Positions 8,768 to 16,883 of a stretch of DNA of 64,000 bases are shown in pieces. Source of the stretch: Mycobacterium kyorinense (lineage in GTDB: Bacteria; Actinomycetota; Actinomycetes; Mycobacteriales; Mycobacteriaceae); the NCBI RefSeq assembly GCF_001672775.1, contig NZ_LZKJ01000133.1, positions 1 through 64,000 of the forward strand, written 5' to 3'. The position numbers and the translations under genes are program-made. The notes beneath the pieces were generated by a model. That model was not told where the DNA came from. It ran no database searches and worked only from the letters and a program-made list of their open reading frames with translations. Within the stretch, counting starts at the first letter, position 1. The number at the start of each line of letters is the position of its first letter.

Positions 8768-9681
8768 CCGGCCTGCTGGGGGCGGCGTCGAGTGCCGCCG
8801 ACAAACGCGCAGCGCTGCGCGCCGGACTTGAATCCGGTCAGCTGCAACGCTTCCCGGGTGCGTTCTCGCCGCTGGTCGCCAAGCTCGTCGCCGAGATCGG
8901 CTTCGAGGGCGTCTACGTCTCCGGCGCGACGCTGTCGGCCGATCTGGGGTTGCCCGACATCGGGCTGACCACATTGACCGAAGTCACCGCGCGCGGCGCC
9001 CAGATCGCGGCGGCCACTGATCTGCCAACCTTCATCGACGCCGACACCGGCTTCGGTGAGCCGATGAACGCCGCACGCACGGTTACCGTCCTGGAGGACG
9101 CCGGTTTGGCCGGCTGCCATCTCGAGGACCAGGTCAACCCCAAGCGGTGCGGCCACCTCGACGGCAAAGCTGTTGTGTCCACAGCCGAGATGGTCAAGCG
9201 GATCCGCGCGGCGGTGACGGCACGACGCGACCCGAACTTCGTCGTCTGCGCCCGCACCGACGCCGCGGGTATCGAGGGCGTGCCCGCCGCGATCGACCGT
9301 GCCCGTGCCTACGCCGACGCCGGGGCCGATCTGATCTTCACCGAGGCGCTAGCCGGCGCCGCGGACTTCGAACGCTTTCGCGCCGCGGTGGACACGCCGC
9401 TGCTGGCCAACATGACGGAATTCGGCAAGTCGGAACTGCTGAGCGTGCGGCAGCTTTCCGACATCGGCTACAACGTCGTGATCTATCCGGTCACGACGCT
9501 GCGGCTGGCGATGTTCGCCGTCGAAGCCGGCCTGCGTGAAATCGACTCCAGCGGAACGCAAGCCAGCCTACTAGGTCAGATGCAGCACCGTAGCAGGCTT
9601 TATGAGTTGCTGCGCTATGCCGACTACAACCAGTTCGACGACGACATCTTCAACTTCTCCGTGAAAGGAGCGGATCAATGA
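8764..9681 (+). CDS. prpB: 2-methylisocitrate lyase
   Basis: A 305-residue isocitrate lyase/PEP mutase superfamily enzyme that cleaves 2-methylisocitrate to pyruvate and succinate. The active-site loop KRCGH is at residues 127-131 and the metal-binding region is [10 protein letters not shown]. Length fits PrpB (about 295-305), not the larger ICL1. M. tuberculosis H37Rv has no dedicated prpB and uses Icl1 for this step, so its presence here is a real difference. It overlaps prpD and prpC by ATGA at both ends. Confidence 0.95.
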   Translation: MTGLLGAASSAADKRAALRAGLESGQLQRFPGAFSPLVAKLVAEIGFEGVYVSGATLSADLGLPDIGLTTLTEVTARGAQIAAATDLPTFIDADTGFGEPMNAARTVTVLEDAGLAGCHLEDQVNPKRCGHLDGKAVVSTAEMVKRIRAAVTARRDPNFVVCARTDAAGIEGVPAAIDRARAYADAGADLIFTEALAGAADFERFRAAVDTPLLANMTEFGKSELLSVRQLSDIGYNVVIYPVTTLRLAMFAVEAGLREIDSSGTQASLLGQMQHRSRLYELLRYADYNQFDDDIFNFSVKGADQ

Positions 9682-10805
9682 TTTCAGTGGCCCCCGCCGA
9701 GCCGAAGATTCACAAGGGCCTGGCCGGCGTCGTCGTCGACACCACCGCAATCTCCAAGGTGGTGCCGCAGACCAACTCGCTGACCTACCGCGGCTACCCG
9801 GTCCAGGATCTGGCGGCCCACTGCAGTTTCGAGCAAGTGGCTTACCTGCTGTGGCATGGGGAATTGCCGACGGACGCCCAGTTGGCGTTGTTCAACCAAC
9901 GTGAGCGTGCCAGTCGGCGGCTGGACCGTTCCATGCTCTCGCTACTGGCCAAGCTGCCCGACACCTGCCACCCGATGGACGTGGTGCGCACGGCGATCAG
10001 CTACCTCGGCGCCGAAGACCCGCAAGAGGACGACAGCGCCGAATCGGCGAACTTCGCCAAGTCGCTGCGGATGTTCGCCGTGCTGCCCACCATCGTCGCC
10101 GCCGACATGCGGCGCCGCCGCGGGCTGGATCCGGTTGCACCGCACAGTCATCTCGGCTACGCCGAGAATTTCTTGACCATGTGCTTCGGCGAGGTCCCCG
10201 AACCGGTCGTCGTGTCCGCGTTCGAACAATCGATGATTCTCTACGCCGAGCACAGCTTCAACGCATCGACCTTCGCTGCGCGGGTCGTGACCTCGACCCA
10301 GTCGGACATCTACAGCGCGGTCACCGCGGCGATCGGTGCCCTCAAGGGCCCGCTGCACGGCGGGGCCAACGAGGCGGTGATGCACGACATGATTGAAATT
10401 GGCGATCCTGCAAAGGCTTCGGAGTGGATCGCGGGCAAGTTGTCACGCAAAGAGAAAGTCATGGGCTTCGGGCACCGCGTCTATAAGAATGGCGACTCGC
10501 GGGTGCCGACGATGAAAGCGGCATTGGCCCGGGTCGCGGCCGTGCGCGGCGGCCAGCGCTGGCTGGACATCTACTCCATTCTGGAAACCGAGATGTTTCA
10601 GGCGACCGGGATCAAGCCCAATCTCGACTTTCCCACCGGCCCTGCCTACTACCTCATGGGATTCGACATCCCCAGCTTCACCCCGTTGTTCGTGATGAGC
10701 CGCATCACCGGGTGGACCGCTCATATCATCGAGCAGGCCGGCGCCAACGCGCTCATCCGGCCGCTGTCCCAATACTCCGGCTTGCCGCAGCGCAGCCTGT
10801 CCTAA
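9678..10805 (+). CDS. prpC: 2-methylcitrate synthase
   Basis: A 375-residue citrate synthase family protein (H37Rv prpC/gltA1, Rv1131) condensing propionyl-CoA with oxaloacetate. Catalytic regions are visible: GPLHGGANEAV, GFGHRVYKNGDSR (catalytic His) and LDFPTGPAYYLMGF (catalytic Asp region). The ATG overlaps the prpB TGA. Only 4 bp separate its stop from the pyc start, so read-through into pyc is likely. Confidence 0.95.
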   Translation: MISVAPAEPKIHKGLAGVVVDTTAISKVVPQTNSLTYRGYPVQDLAAHCSFEQVAYLLWHGELPTDAQLALFNQRERASRRLDRSMLSLLAKLPDTCHPMDVVRTAISYLGAEDPQEDDSAESANFAKSLRMFAVLPTIVAADMRRRRGLDPVAPHSHLGYAENFLTMCFGEVPEPVVVSAFEQSMILYAEHSFNASTFAARVVTSTQSDIYSAVTAAIGALKGPLHGGANEAVMHDMIEIGDPAKASEWIAGKLSRKEKVMGFGHRVYKNGDSRVPTMKAALARVAAVRGGQRWLDIYSILETEMFQATGIKPNLDFPTGPAYYLMGFDIPSFTPLFVMSRITGWTAHIIEQAGANALIRPLSQYSGLPQRSLS

Positions 10806-10809
10806 CGCT

Positions 10810-13800
10810 GTGTTCGCCAAGGTTCTCGTCGCGAATCGCGGGGAGATCGCGATCCGCGCTTTCCGCGCGGCCTACGAACTGGGCGTAGCGACCGTCGCGG
10901 TCTACCCGTACGAAGACCGTAACTCGGTGCACCGGTTGAAGGCTGACGAGTCCTACCAAATCGGGCAGCGCGGTCATCCCGTGCGGGCCTACCTGTCGGT
11001 CGACGAGATCGTGGCGACCGCCGCGGAGTGCGGAGCGGACGCGATTTATCCCGGTTACGGCTTCCTGTCGGAGAATCCGGAACTAGCGCTCGCGTGCGCC
11101 TCCGCGGGCATCACGTTCATCGGCCCGAGCGCCGAGGTTCTGGAACTCGCCGGACACAAGTCACGGGCGATCGCGGCGGCGCGCACCGCCGGGCTACCGG
11201 TCCTGGCCTCGTCGAAACCCTCGGTATCGGTGGACGAACTGGTGGGAGCCGCCGAGTCAATGCAGTTTCCGTTGTTCGTCAAGGCCGTCGCCGGCGGCGG
11301 TGGCCGCGGGATGCGCCGCGTCCTCGAGGCCGCCGCGCTACCCGAGGCGATCCAAGCCGCCAGCCGGGAGGCCCAGTCGGCGTTCGGCGACGCCGCGGTG
11401 TTCCTCGAGCAAGCGGTGGTGCACCCGCGCCACATCGAAGTGCAGATCCTGGCCGACAATCACGGCAACGTCATTCACCTGCATGAGCGCGATTGCAGTC
11501 TGCAGCGGCGGCATCAGAAAGTCATCGAGCTCGCGCCCGCACCGAACCTGGACCCCGCAGTGCGGGATCGGATCTGTGCTGACGCAGTTACGTTCGCCGA
11601 GCAGATCGGCTACAGCTGCGCCGGCACCGTGGAATTTCTGCTCGACCGCACTGGGCGGCATGTGTTCATCGAGATGAACCCGCGCATCCAGGTGGAGCAC
11701 ACGGTCACCGAAGAGATCACCGACGTCGACCTGGTATCCGCCCAGCTGCAGATCGCCGCCGGGCGGACGTTGACAGAGCTTGGGCTAGACCAGCATTCGA
11801 TCACCCCGCACGGCGCAGCCTTGCAGTGCCGGATCACCACCGAAGACTCGGCGAACAATTTCCGTCCGGATACCGGTCGCGTCACGACCTATCGCACCCC
11901 CGGCGGTGCCGGGATCCGGCTGGATGGCGGGACCTCGCTGGGCGCGGAGATCAGCGCGCACTTCGACTCGATGCTGATCAAGCTCACCTGCCGCGGCCGC
12001 GATTTCGACACCGCCGTGAACCGCGCGCGCCGGGCAGTGGCCGAGTTCCGCATTCGCGGAGTGTCGACGAACATCCCGTTCCTGCAAGCCGTTCTGGACG
12101 ACCCGGACTTCCAGGCCGGTGACATCACCACCTCTTTCATCGACGAACGAGCACAGCTGCTCACCTCGCGCACGTCGGCCGACCGCGGCACCAGGATCCT
12201 CAACTACCTGGCCGACGTGACGGTCAACCGGCCGCATGGCGAACGGCCGTCGGCCGTGTACCCGCACGACAAGCTGCCCGATATTGACATCTCGGTGGCC
12301 CCGCCGGCCGGATCCAAGCAGCGTCTGGACGAGCTCGGGCCGGACCGATTCGCGGAGTGGCTGCGCGACTCGCGCGCGGTCGGGGTCACCGACACCACCT
12401 TCCGTGACGCGCACCAGTCGCTGCTGGCCACCCGGATCCGTACGACCGGCCTGTTGAAAGTAGCGCCCTATATCGCGCGGTCGATGCCGCAGCTGCTGTC
12501 GGTCGAGTGTTGGGGTGGAGCGACTTACGATGTCGCACTGCGGTTCTTGAAGGAAGACCCGTGGGAGCGGCTGGCGGCTCTGCGTGAAGCCCTGCCCAAC
12601 ATTTGTCTGCAGATGCTGCTGCGGGGACGCAACACGGTCGGGTATACGCCCTACCCGGCGAGCGTGACGGCGGCCTTTGTGGAGGAGGCCGCGGCAACCG
12701 GTGTGGACATCTTCCGGATCTTCGATGCGCTGAACAATGTCGACTCGATGCGGCCGGCCATCGACGCTGTCCGCGAGACCGGAACGGCCGTTGCCGAGGT
12801 CGCGATGTCCTATACCGCTGACCTGAGCGATCCGGCGGAAAACCTGTACACGCTCGACTATTACCTGAAGCTGGCCGAGCAGATTGTCGAGGCGGGCGCG
12901 CATGTGCTCGCGATCAAGGACATGGCCGGCCTGCTGCGGGCCCCTGCCGCCGCGACCCTGGTGTCGGCGCTGAAGTCGCGCTTCGCCCTGCCCGTGCACG
13001 TGCACACCCACGACACCCCAGGTGGTCAGCTGGCCACCTACGTAGCGGCCTGGCACGCCGGTGCCGACGCCGTCGATGGCGCTGCTGCGCCTTTGGCCGG
13101 GACCACCAGCCAGCCCGCATTGAGTTCGATCGTGGCGGCGGCCGCACACACCGACTACGACACCGGCTTGTCGTTGCCGGCCGTCTGCGACCTGGAGCCG
13201 TACTGGGAGGCCCTGCGCAAGGTGTACCGCCCGTTTGAATCGGGACTGGCGGCCCCTACCGGACGTGTCTACACCCACGAGATCCCGGGCGGGCAATTGT
13301 CGAACCTGCGCCAGCAGGCGATCGCACTCGGGCTCGGCGACCGGTTCGAGGAGATCGAGGCCAACTATGCTGCCGCGGATCGGTTGTTGGGCCGACTGGT
13401 CAAGGTCACGCCGTCGAGCAAGGTGGTCGGCGATCTGGCGTTGGCATTGGTGGGCGCCGGTGTGTCGGCCGACGAATTTGCGGCCGCTCCAACGCGCCAT
13501 GATGTCCCCGACTCGGTAATCGGCTTCTTACGCGGCGAACTTGGGGAGCCCGCAGCCGGCTGGCCGGAGCCGTTGCGCAGCAAGGCCCTTGAAGGACGCC
13601 GCGCGAAAATGGACGAAGAAGAGTTGTCCGCCGACGATGCAGCGGGACTGTCGCTGCCGGGCGCCGCGCGCAAGGCAACGCTGAACAGGCTGCTGTTCCC
13701 CGGGCCCACCCGCGAATTCCTCGCTCACCGCGAACAATTCGGCGACACCTCACAATTGAGCGCCAACCAGTTCTTCTACGGTCTGCGTTACGGTGAGGAA

Positions 13801-14193
13801 CACCGGGTGCAACTGGAAAAGGGCGTCGAGTTGCTCATCGGCTTGGAAGCGATCTCGGACGCCGACGAGCGTGGCATGCGCACCGTGATGTGCATCCTCA
13901 ACGGACAACTGCGACCCATCCTGGTGCGTGACCGCAGCATTGCCGCTGACGTGGCGGTCGCCGAGAAAGCCGACCGCGCCAACCCCAAACACGTCGCCGC
14001 GCCCTTCGCGGGGGTCGTCACGGTAATCGTGACGGCCGGTGCAACGGTCGAGTCCGGGCAGACCGTCGCCACCATCGAAGCCATGAAAATGGAGGCCGCT
14101 ATCACTGCACCAGAAGCCGGAACCGTCGAGCGGGTCGTCGTATCGGCCACCGCCCAAGTCGAAGGCGGTGATCTGCTGGTCGTTCTGGGCTAA
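10810..14193 (+). CDS. pyc: Pyruvate carboxylase
   Basis: A 1127-residue biotin enzyme, the same length as H37Rv Pca (Rv2967c), with GTG start giving VFAKVLVANRGEIAIRA. Order: biotin carboxylase (about 1-450, glycine loop AGGGGRGMRR), carboxyltransferase (about 530-810, TDTTFRDAHQSLLATR and DMAGLLRAP), tetramerisation region, and a biotinyl domain with AMKM, Lys1093 being the biotin site. It makes oxaloacetate from pyruvate. In H37Rv the gene lies elsewhere; here it follows prpC by 4 bp. This would supply the oxaloacetate that PrpC uses and consume the pyruvate PrpB makes. Confidence 0.96.
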   Translation: MFAKVLVANRGEIAIRAFRAAYELGVATVAVYPYEDRNSVHRLKADESYQIGQRGHPVRAYLSVDEIVATAAECGADAIYPGYGFLSENPELALACASAGITFIGPSAEVLELAGHKSRAIAAARTAGLPVLASSKPSVSVDELVGAAESMQFPLFVKAVAGGGGRGMRRVLEAAALPEAIQAASREAQSAFGDAAVFLEQAVVHPRHIEVQILADNHGNVIHLHERDCSLQRRHQKVIELAPAPNLDPAVRDRICADAVTFAEQIGYSCAGTVEFLLDRTGRHVFIEMNPRIQVEHTVTEEITDVDLVSAQLQIAAGRTLTELGLDQHSITPHGAALQCRITTEDSANNFRPDTGRVTTYRTPGGAGIRLDGGTSLGAEISAHFDSMLIKLTCRGRDFDTAVNRARRAVAEFRIRGVSTNIPFLQAVLDDPDFQAGDITTSFIDERAQLLTSRTSADRGTRILNYLADVTVNRPHGERPSAVYPHDKLPDIDISVAPPAGSKQRLDELGPDRFAEWLRDSRAVGVTDTTFRDAHQSLLATRIRTTGLLKVAPYIARSMPQLLSVECWGGATYDVALRFLKEDPWERLAALREALPNICLQMLLRGRNTVGYTPYPASVTAAFVEEAAATGVDIFRIFDALNNVDSMRPAIDAVRETGTAVAEVAMSYTADLSDPAENLYTLDYYLKLAEQIVEAGAHVLAIKDMAGLLRAPAAATLVSALKSRFALPVHVHTHDTPGGQLATYVAAWHAGADAVDGAAAPLAGTTSQPALSSIVAAAAHTDYDTGLSLPAVCDLEPYWEALRKVYRPFESGLAAPTGRVYTHEIPGGQLSNLRQQAIALGLGDRFEEIEANYAAADRLLGRLVKVTPSSKVVGDLALALVGAGVSADEFAAAPTRHDVPDSVIGFLRGELGEPAAGWPEPLRSKALEGRRAKMDEEELSADDAAGLSLPGAARKATLNRLLFPGPTREFLAHREQFGDTSQLSANQFFYGLRYGEEHRVQLEKGVELLIGLEAISDADERGMRTVMCILNGQLRPILVRDRSIAADVAVAEKADRANPKHVAAPFAGVVTVIVTAGATVESGQTVATIEAMKMEAAITAPEAGTVERVVVSATAQVEGGDLLVVLG

Positions 14194-14576
14194 GCGGGCC
14201 GGCAACCAGCCGGATGCGATTCGCAGTACGGTGTGGTGCCGGGGAATCGGTAGCGGTGCGTAACGACCCACCGGTAGACGGCGTCTTCGAGCTGGCGAAT
14301 ACCGGGCAGGCGGTAGAGCATTAGCGGCAACCTGGTGCCCAGCCCCGTCGACACCGCCGCGTTCATGGCCTCTGCGCCGGAGTAAACCGTTCCCGACTCG
14401 CCTTGCCACCGAGCCGAATCCAGCAGTTGCGACGGCGGAATGCCTAGTCGTTCAGCGACTCCCGGGCCCTGCAGTGGTTCGGTCCGCAGGCCTCCCGTCC
14501 GGTCGAACTTCACGATGGAATCCACCGCTCTGGTGCACATTCCGCACTTACCGTCGAAGAAGAGCGTCCCTGGCAT
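14190..14576 (-). CDS. DCC-family thiol-disulfide oxidoreductase-like protein (DUF393)
   Basis: A 128-residue protein beginning MPGTLFFDGKCGMCTRAVDS. The DGxCxxC motif near the N-terminus defines the DCC/DUF393 family, thought to have a thioredoxin-like fold. Two further Cys lie near the C-terminus (YCESHPAGC). Its stop overlaps the pyc stop by 4 bp on the other strand, and its start overlaps the end of the upstream membrane protein gene by 29 bp, so those two are an operon. The substrate is unknown. Confidence 0.8.
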   Translation of the reverse strand: MPGTLFFDGKCGMCTRAVDSIVKFDRTGGLRTEPLQGPGVAERLGIPPSQLLDSARWQGESGTVYSGAEAMNAAVSTGLGTRLPLMLYRLPGIRQLEDAVYRWVVTHRYRFPGTTPYCESHPAGCRPA

Positions 14577-15000
14577 TGTTCATCTCCTGCACGGCGACGA
14601 TCCCGAAGACGATGCCCGTGCCGATCTCGGCCAGGGCACTGAACCACGAAAACCACGTTACGTTGATGTGCGGCGGCGAGACGAAGCTGTCCTGGTAACC
14701 CGGCAGCATTGTCGGCAACAAGTGCGCATAGGTAAATCCCACGGCGCTTACGAACCCGACCGCGATCGCCGCCAGCGGCGCACGAGGGTGATTCATTGCC
14801 ACCATCGCGATCGCCAGCACGACGAACACTCCCTGCACCATGCCGGCGGCCATGATGAACGGGGGTGACGCCGACATGCCGCGGAGCAGATGGTCGACGC
14901 CGTGTATCGAAAAGCCGATCGCGAATGCGAGTGCGGCGCAAGGCAGGTACCGAACCGGGTCGTCCCGTTGCTGCTGGATCTGTTCGATCATCACGATCAC
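14548..15000 (-). CDS. Four-segment membrane protein of unknown function
   Basis: A 150-residue protein from a GTG (an ATG lies three codons later). Four hydrophobic stretches are clear: around YLPCAALAFAIGFSIHGVDH, FIMAAGMVQGVFVVLAIAMV, AAIAVGFVSAVGFTYAHLL and WFSALAEIGTGIVFGIVAV. Conserved-looking His residues sit in HGVDHLL and YAHLLP, which could bind metal or heme; that is speculation. A GGAGGAGG sequence lies 13 nt upstream of the GTG. It is coupled to the DCC thiol-oxidoreductase gene, so a membrane redox pair is a reasonable guess. Confidence 0.65.
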   Translation of the reverse strand: MIVMIEQIQQQRDDPVRYLPCAALAFAIGFSIHGVDHLLRGMSASPPFIMAAGMVQGVFVVLAIAMVAMNHPRAPLAAIAVGFVSAVGFTYAHLLPTMLPGYQDSFVSPPHINVTWFSWFSALAEIGTGIVFGIVAVQEMNNARDALLRR

Positions 15001-15029
15001 CGCCCGTCGGCCTGCTCCTCCTCCGTTCT

Positions 15030-15050
15030 ACTACTACACCCAGTAGTAGT
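15030..15050. promoter_or_regulatory. Perfect 8-bp inverted repeat, likely operator
   Basis: ACTACTAC and GTAGTAGT flank ACCCA exactly. It lies just upstream of the membrane protein/DCC operon on the minus strand and about 45 bp upstream of the divergent DUF3556-type gene. The regulator is unknown. Confidence 0.5.
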
Positions 15051-15071
15051 CAAGAACCGGGCCCATCGACT

Positions 15072-15085
15072 TAGAACACGTTCTA
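15072..15085. promoter_or_regulatory. KstR-type operator
   Basis: TAGAACACGTTCTA fits the published KstR consensus TnnAACnnGTTnnA at every fixed position. It ends 12 bp before the ATG of the DUF3556-type gene, so it probably overlaps the promoter. KstR represses sterol-catabolism genes in mycobacteria; assignment to KstR is from the motif only. Confidence 0.7.
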
Positions 15086-15097
15086 GTCTTAGTGGCC

Positions 15098-16840
15098 ATG
15101 GGATTTCTCAAACAGGACACCCCGCAAATCGACTTCGAGGAGTGGAGCAAGGGCAGCCGCGCTGAGAAGATCATCCCGATGGCCCGGCATTGGGCTGAGG
15201 TCGGCTTCGGCACGCCGGTGTTGCTGCACTTGTTCTACGTCGTCAAGATCGGCCTCTACATCCTGGCGGCGTGGCTGATCGCGTTGACCACCACGGGTAT
15301 CGAAGGGTTCGCCAACGTCGCGCACTGGTATGCCGAGCCGATCGTGTTCGAGAAGGTCGTGCTGTACACCATGCTGTTCGAGGTGGTCGGCCTGGGTTGT
15401 GGGTTCGGTCCGCTGAACAACCGGTTCTTTCCGCCGATGGGCTCGATCCTGTACTGGCTGCGGCCCGGCACGATCCGGCTGCCGCCGTGGCCGGATCGAA
15501 TACCGCTGACCAAAGGTGACGGACGCACCCCGTTTGACGCACTGCTCTACGGCGCCCTGCTGGTGCTCCTCGTCATCGCGCTGTTCTCCGACGGCACCGG
15601 CCCGGCCCCGGCGCTGGGCACGACGGTCGGGGTGCTCCCGGCCTGGCAGATCTGGGCGGTGCTGGGCGTGCTGGCAGTACTGGGCTTGCGCGACAAAGTC
15701 ATCTTCCTGGCCGCCCGCGGCGAGGTGTACGCCTCGTTTACCGTCGCCTTTCTGTTCACCGGCTATGGCGTGGACATGATCCTGGGCGCCAAGCTGGTGT
15801 GCCTGGTCATCTGGCTGGGTGCGGCGACGTCGAAACTCAACAAGCACTTCCCGTTCGTCATCTCGACGATGATGAGCAACAACCCGCTGTTTCGGTCGCG
15901 CTCGGTCAAACGGAAGTTCTTCGAACACTTCCCAGACGACCTGCGCCCGGGCCGGCGGTCACGCTGGCTCGCGCACTTTTCCACGGCCATCGAGGGACTG
16001 GTGCCGTTGGTGCTGTTCTTCAGCCATGGCGGCTGGGCCACCGCGATCGCCGCATTCATCATGCTGTGCTTCCACTGGGGCATCCTGTCGGCGATTCCGA
16101 TGGGGGTGCCGCTGGAGTGGAATGTCTTCATGATGTTTTGCGTGCTGGCGTTGTTCGTCGGTCATCCCTCCGTCGGGCTGAGCGACCTGACCACCCCGCT
16201 GCCGATACTGTTGTTCGCCGTCGTCGCGGGGACCGTGGTGCTCGGAAACCTGTTCCCGCGCAAGGTGTCGTTCCTGCCCGGCATGCGCTACTACGCCGGC
16301 AACTGGGACACCACGCTGTGGTGCGTCAAACCCTCCGCCGACGAAAAGATCGGCAAGGGCATCGTGGCGATCGCCAGCATGCCCGCCGCTCAGCTGGAAA
16401 AGTTCTACGGCAGCAGGGAAGCCGCGCAGATCCCGATGTACATGGGATATGCGTTCCGCGCGTTCAACACCCACGGACGGGCCTTGTTCACCTTGGCGCA
16501 CCGGGCCATGGCCGGCCAGAATGAGGACGACTACGTGCTCACCGACGGTGAACGGATCACCAGCACCGCAATCGGCTGGAACTTCGGCGACGGGCACTTT
16601 TCCAACGAGCAGCTGGTCGCGGCGCTGCACAAGCGGTGTCACTTCGAGCCCGGCGAAGTGCGCATCGTCATGCTCGACGCCCAGCCCATCCACCGCCAAA
16701 CCCAGCAGTACCGACTGGTCGACGCCGCGACCGGCGAATTCGAGCGCGGCTACGTGTGCGTCGCCGACATGGTGACCCGCCAGCCCTGGGACGACGACAT
16801 ACCGGTTCAGGTGTACGCGCCGAGCGTCACGCCAGCGTGA
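15098..16840 (+). CDS. DUF3556-type membrane protein
   Basis: A 580-residue protein with many hydrophobic helices between about residues 40 and 390, then a soluble C-terminal region (from about 395, NWDTTLWCVKPSADEKIGKG). I recognise the family as an actinobacterial DUF3556-like transmembrane protein, without known activity. A KstR-type operator lies just upstream, suggesting induction with sterol or cholesterol metabolism. A GTG two codons earlier is an equal candidate start. The last codons are written by a palindromic repeat (ending PSVTPA), so the original C-terminus may have been slightly altered. Confidence 0.7.
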   Translation: MGFLKQDTPQIDFEEWSKGSRAEKIIPMARHWAEVGFGTPVLLHLFYVVKIGLYILAAWLIALTTTGIEGFANVAHWYAEPIVFEKVVLYTMLFEVVGLGCGFGPLNNRFFPPMGSILYWLRPGTIRLPPWPDRIPLTKGDGRTPFDALLYGALLVLLVIALFSDGTGPAPALGTTVGVLPAWQIWAVLGVLAVLGLRDKVIFLAARGEVYASFTVAFLFTGYGVDMILGAKLVCLVIWLGAATSKLNKHFPFVISTMMSNNPLFRSRSVKRKFFEHFPDDLRPGRRSRWLAHFSTAIEGLVPLVLFFSHGGWATAIAAFIMLCFHWGILSAIPMGVPLEWNVFMMFCVLALFVGHPSVGLSDLTTPLPILLFAVVAGTVVLGNLFPRKVSFLPGMRYYAGNWDTTLWCVKPSADEKIGKGIVAIASMPAAQLEKFYGSREAAQIPMYMGYAFRAFNTHGRALFTLAHRAMAGQNEDDYVLTDGERITSTAIGWNFGDGHFSNEQLVAALHKRCHFEPGEVRIVMLDAQPIHRQTQQYRLVDAATGEFERGYVCVADMVTRQPWDDDIPVQVYAPSVTPA

Positions 16841-16871
16841 CGACCGCCGCCGAGCGTCACGCCAGCGTGAC
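16826..16871. repeat. Two tandem copies of a 16-bp palindrome, 30-bp period
   Basis: GTCACGCCAGCGTGAC occurs at 16826-16841 and 16856-16871 within a 30-bp repeating unit. Each copy is a 7-bp inverted repeat around CA. The first overlaps the stop of the DUF3556-type gene, and metE ends 13 bp further on. The same palindrome, in the same 30-bp spacing, appears at the pimE 3' end. A bidirectional terminator role at this convergent junction is possible. Confidence 0.8.
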
Positions 16872-16883
16872 CGACGTGGGCGA

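Noticed and set aside
11785..13500. A 571-codon minus-strand open frame over pyc
   Set aside because: Shadow of pyc with no family features.
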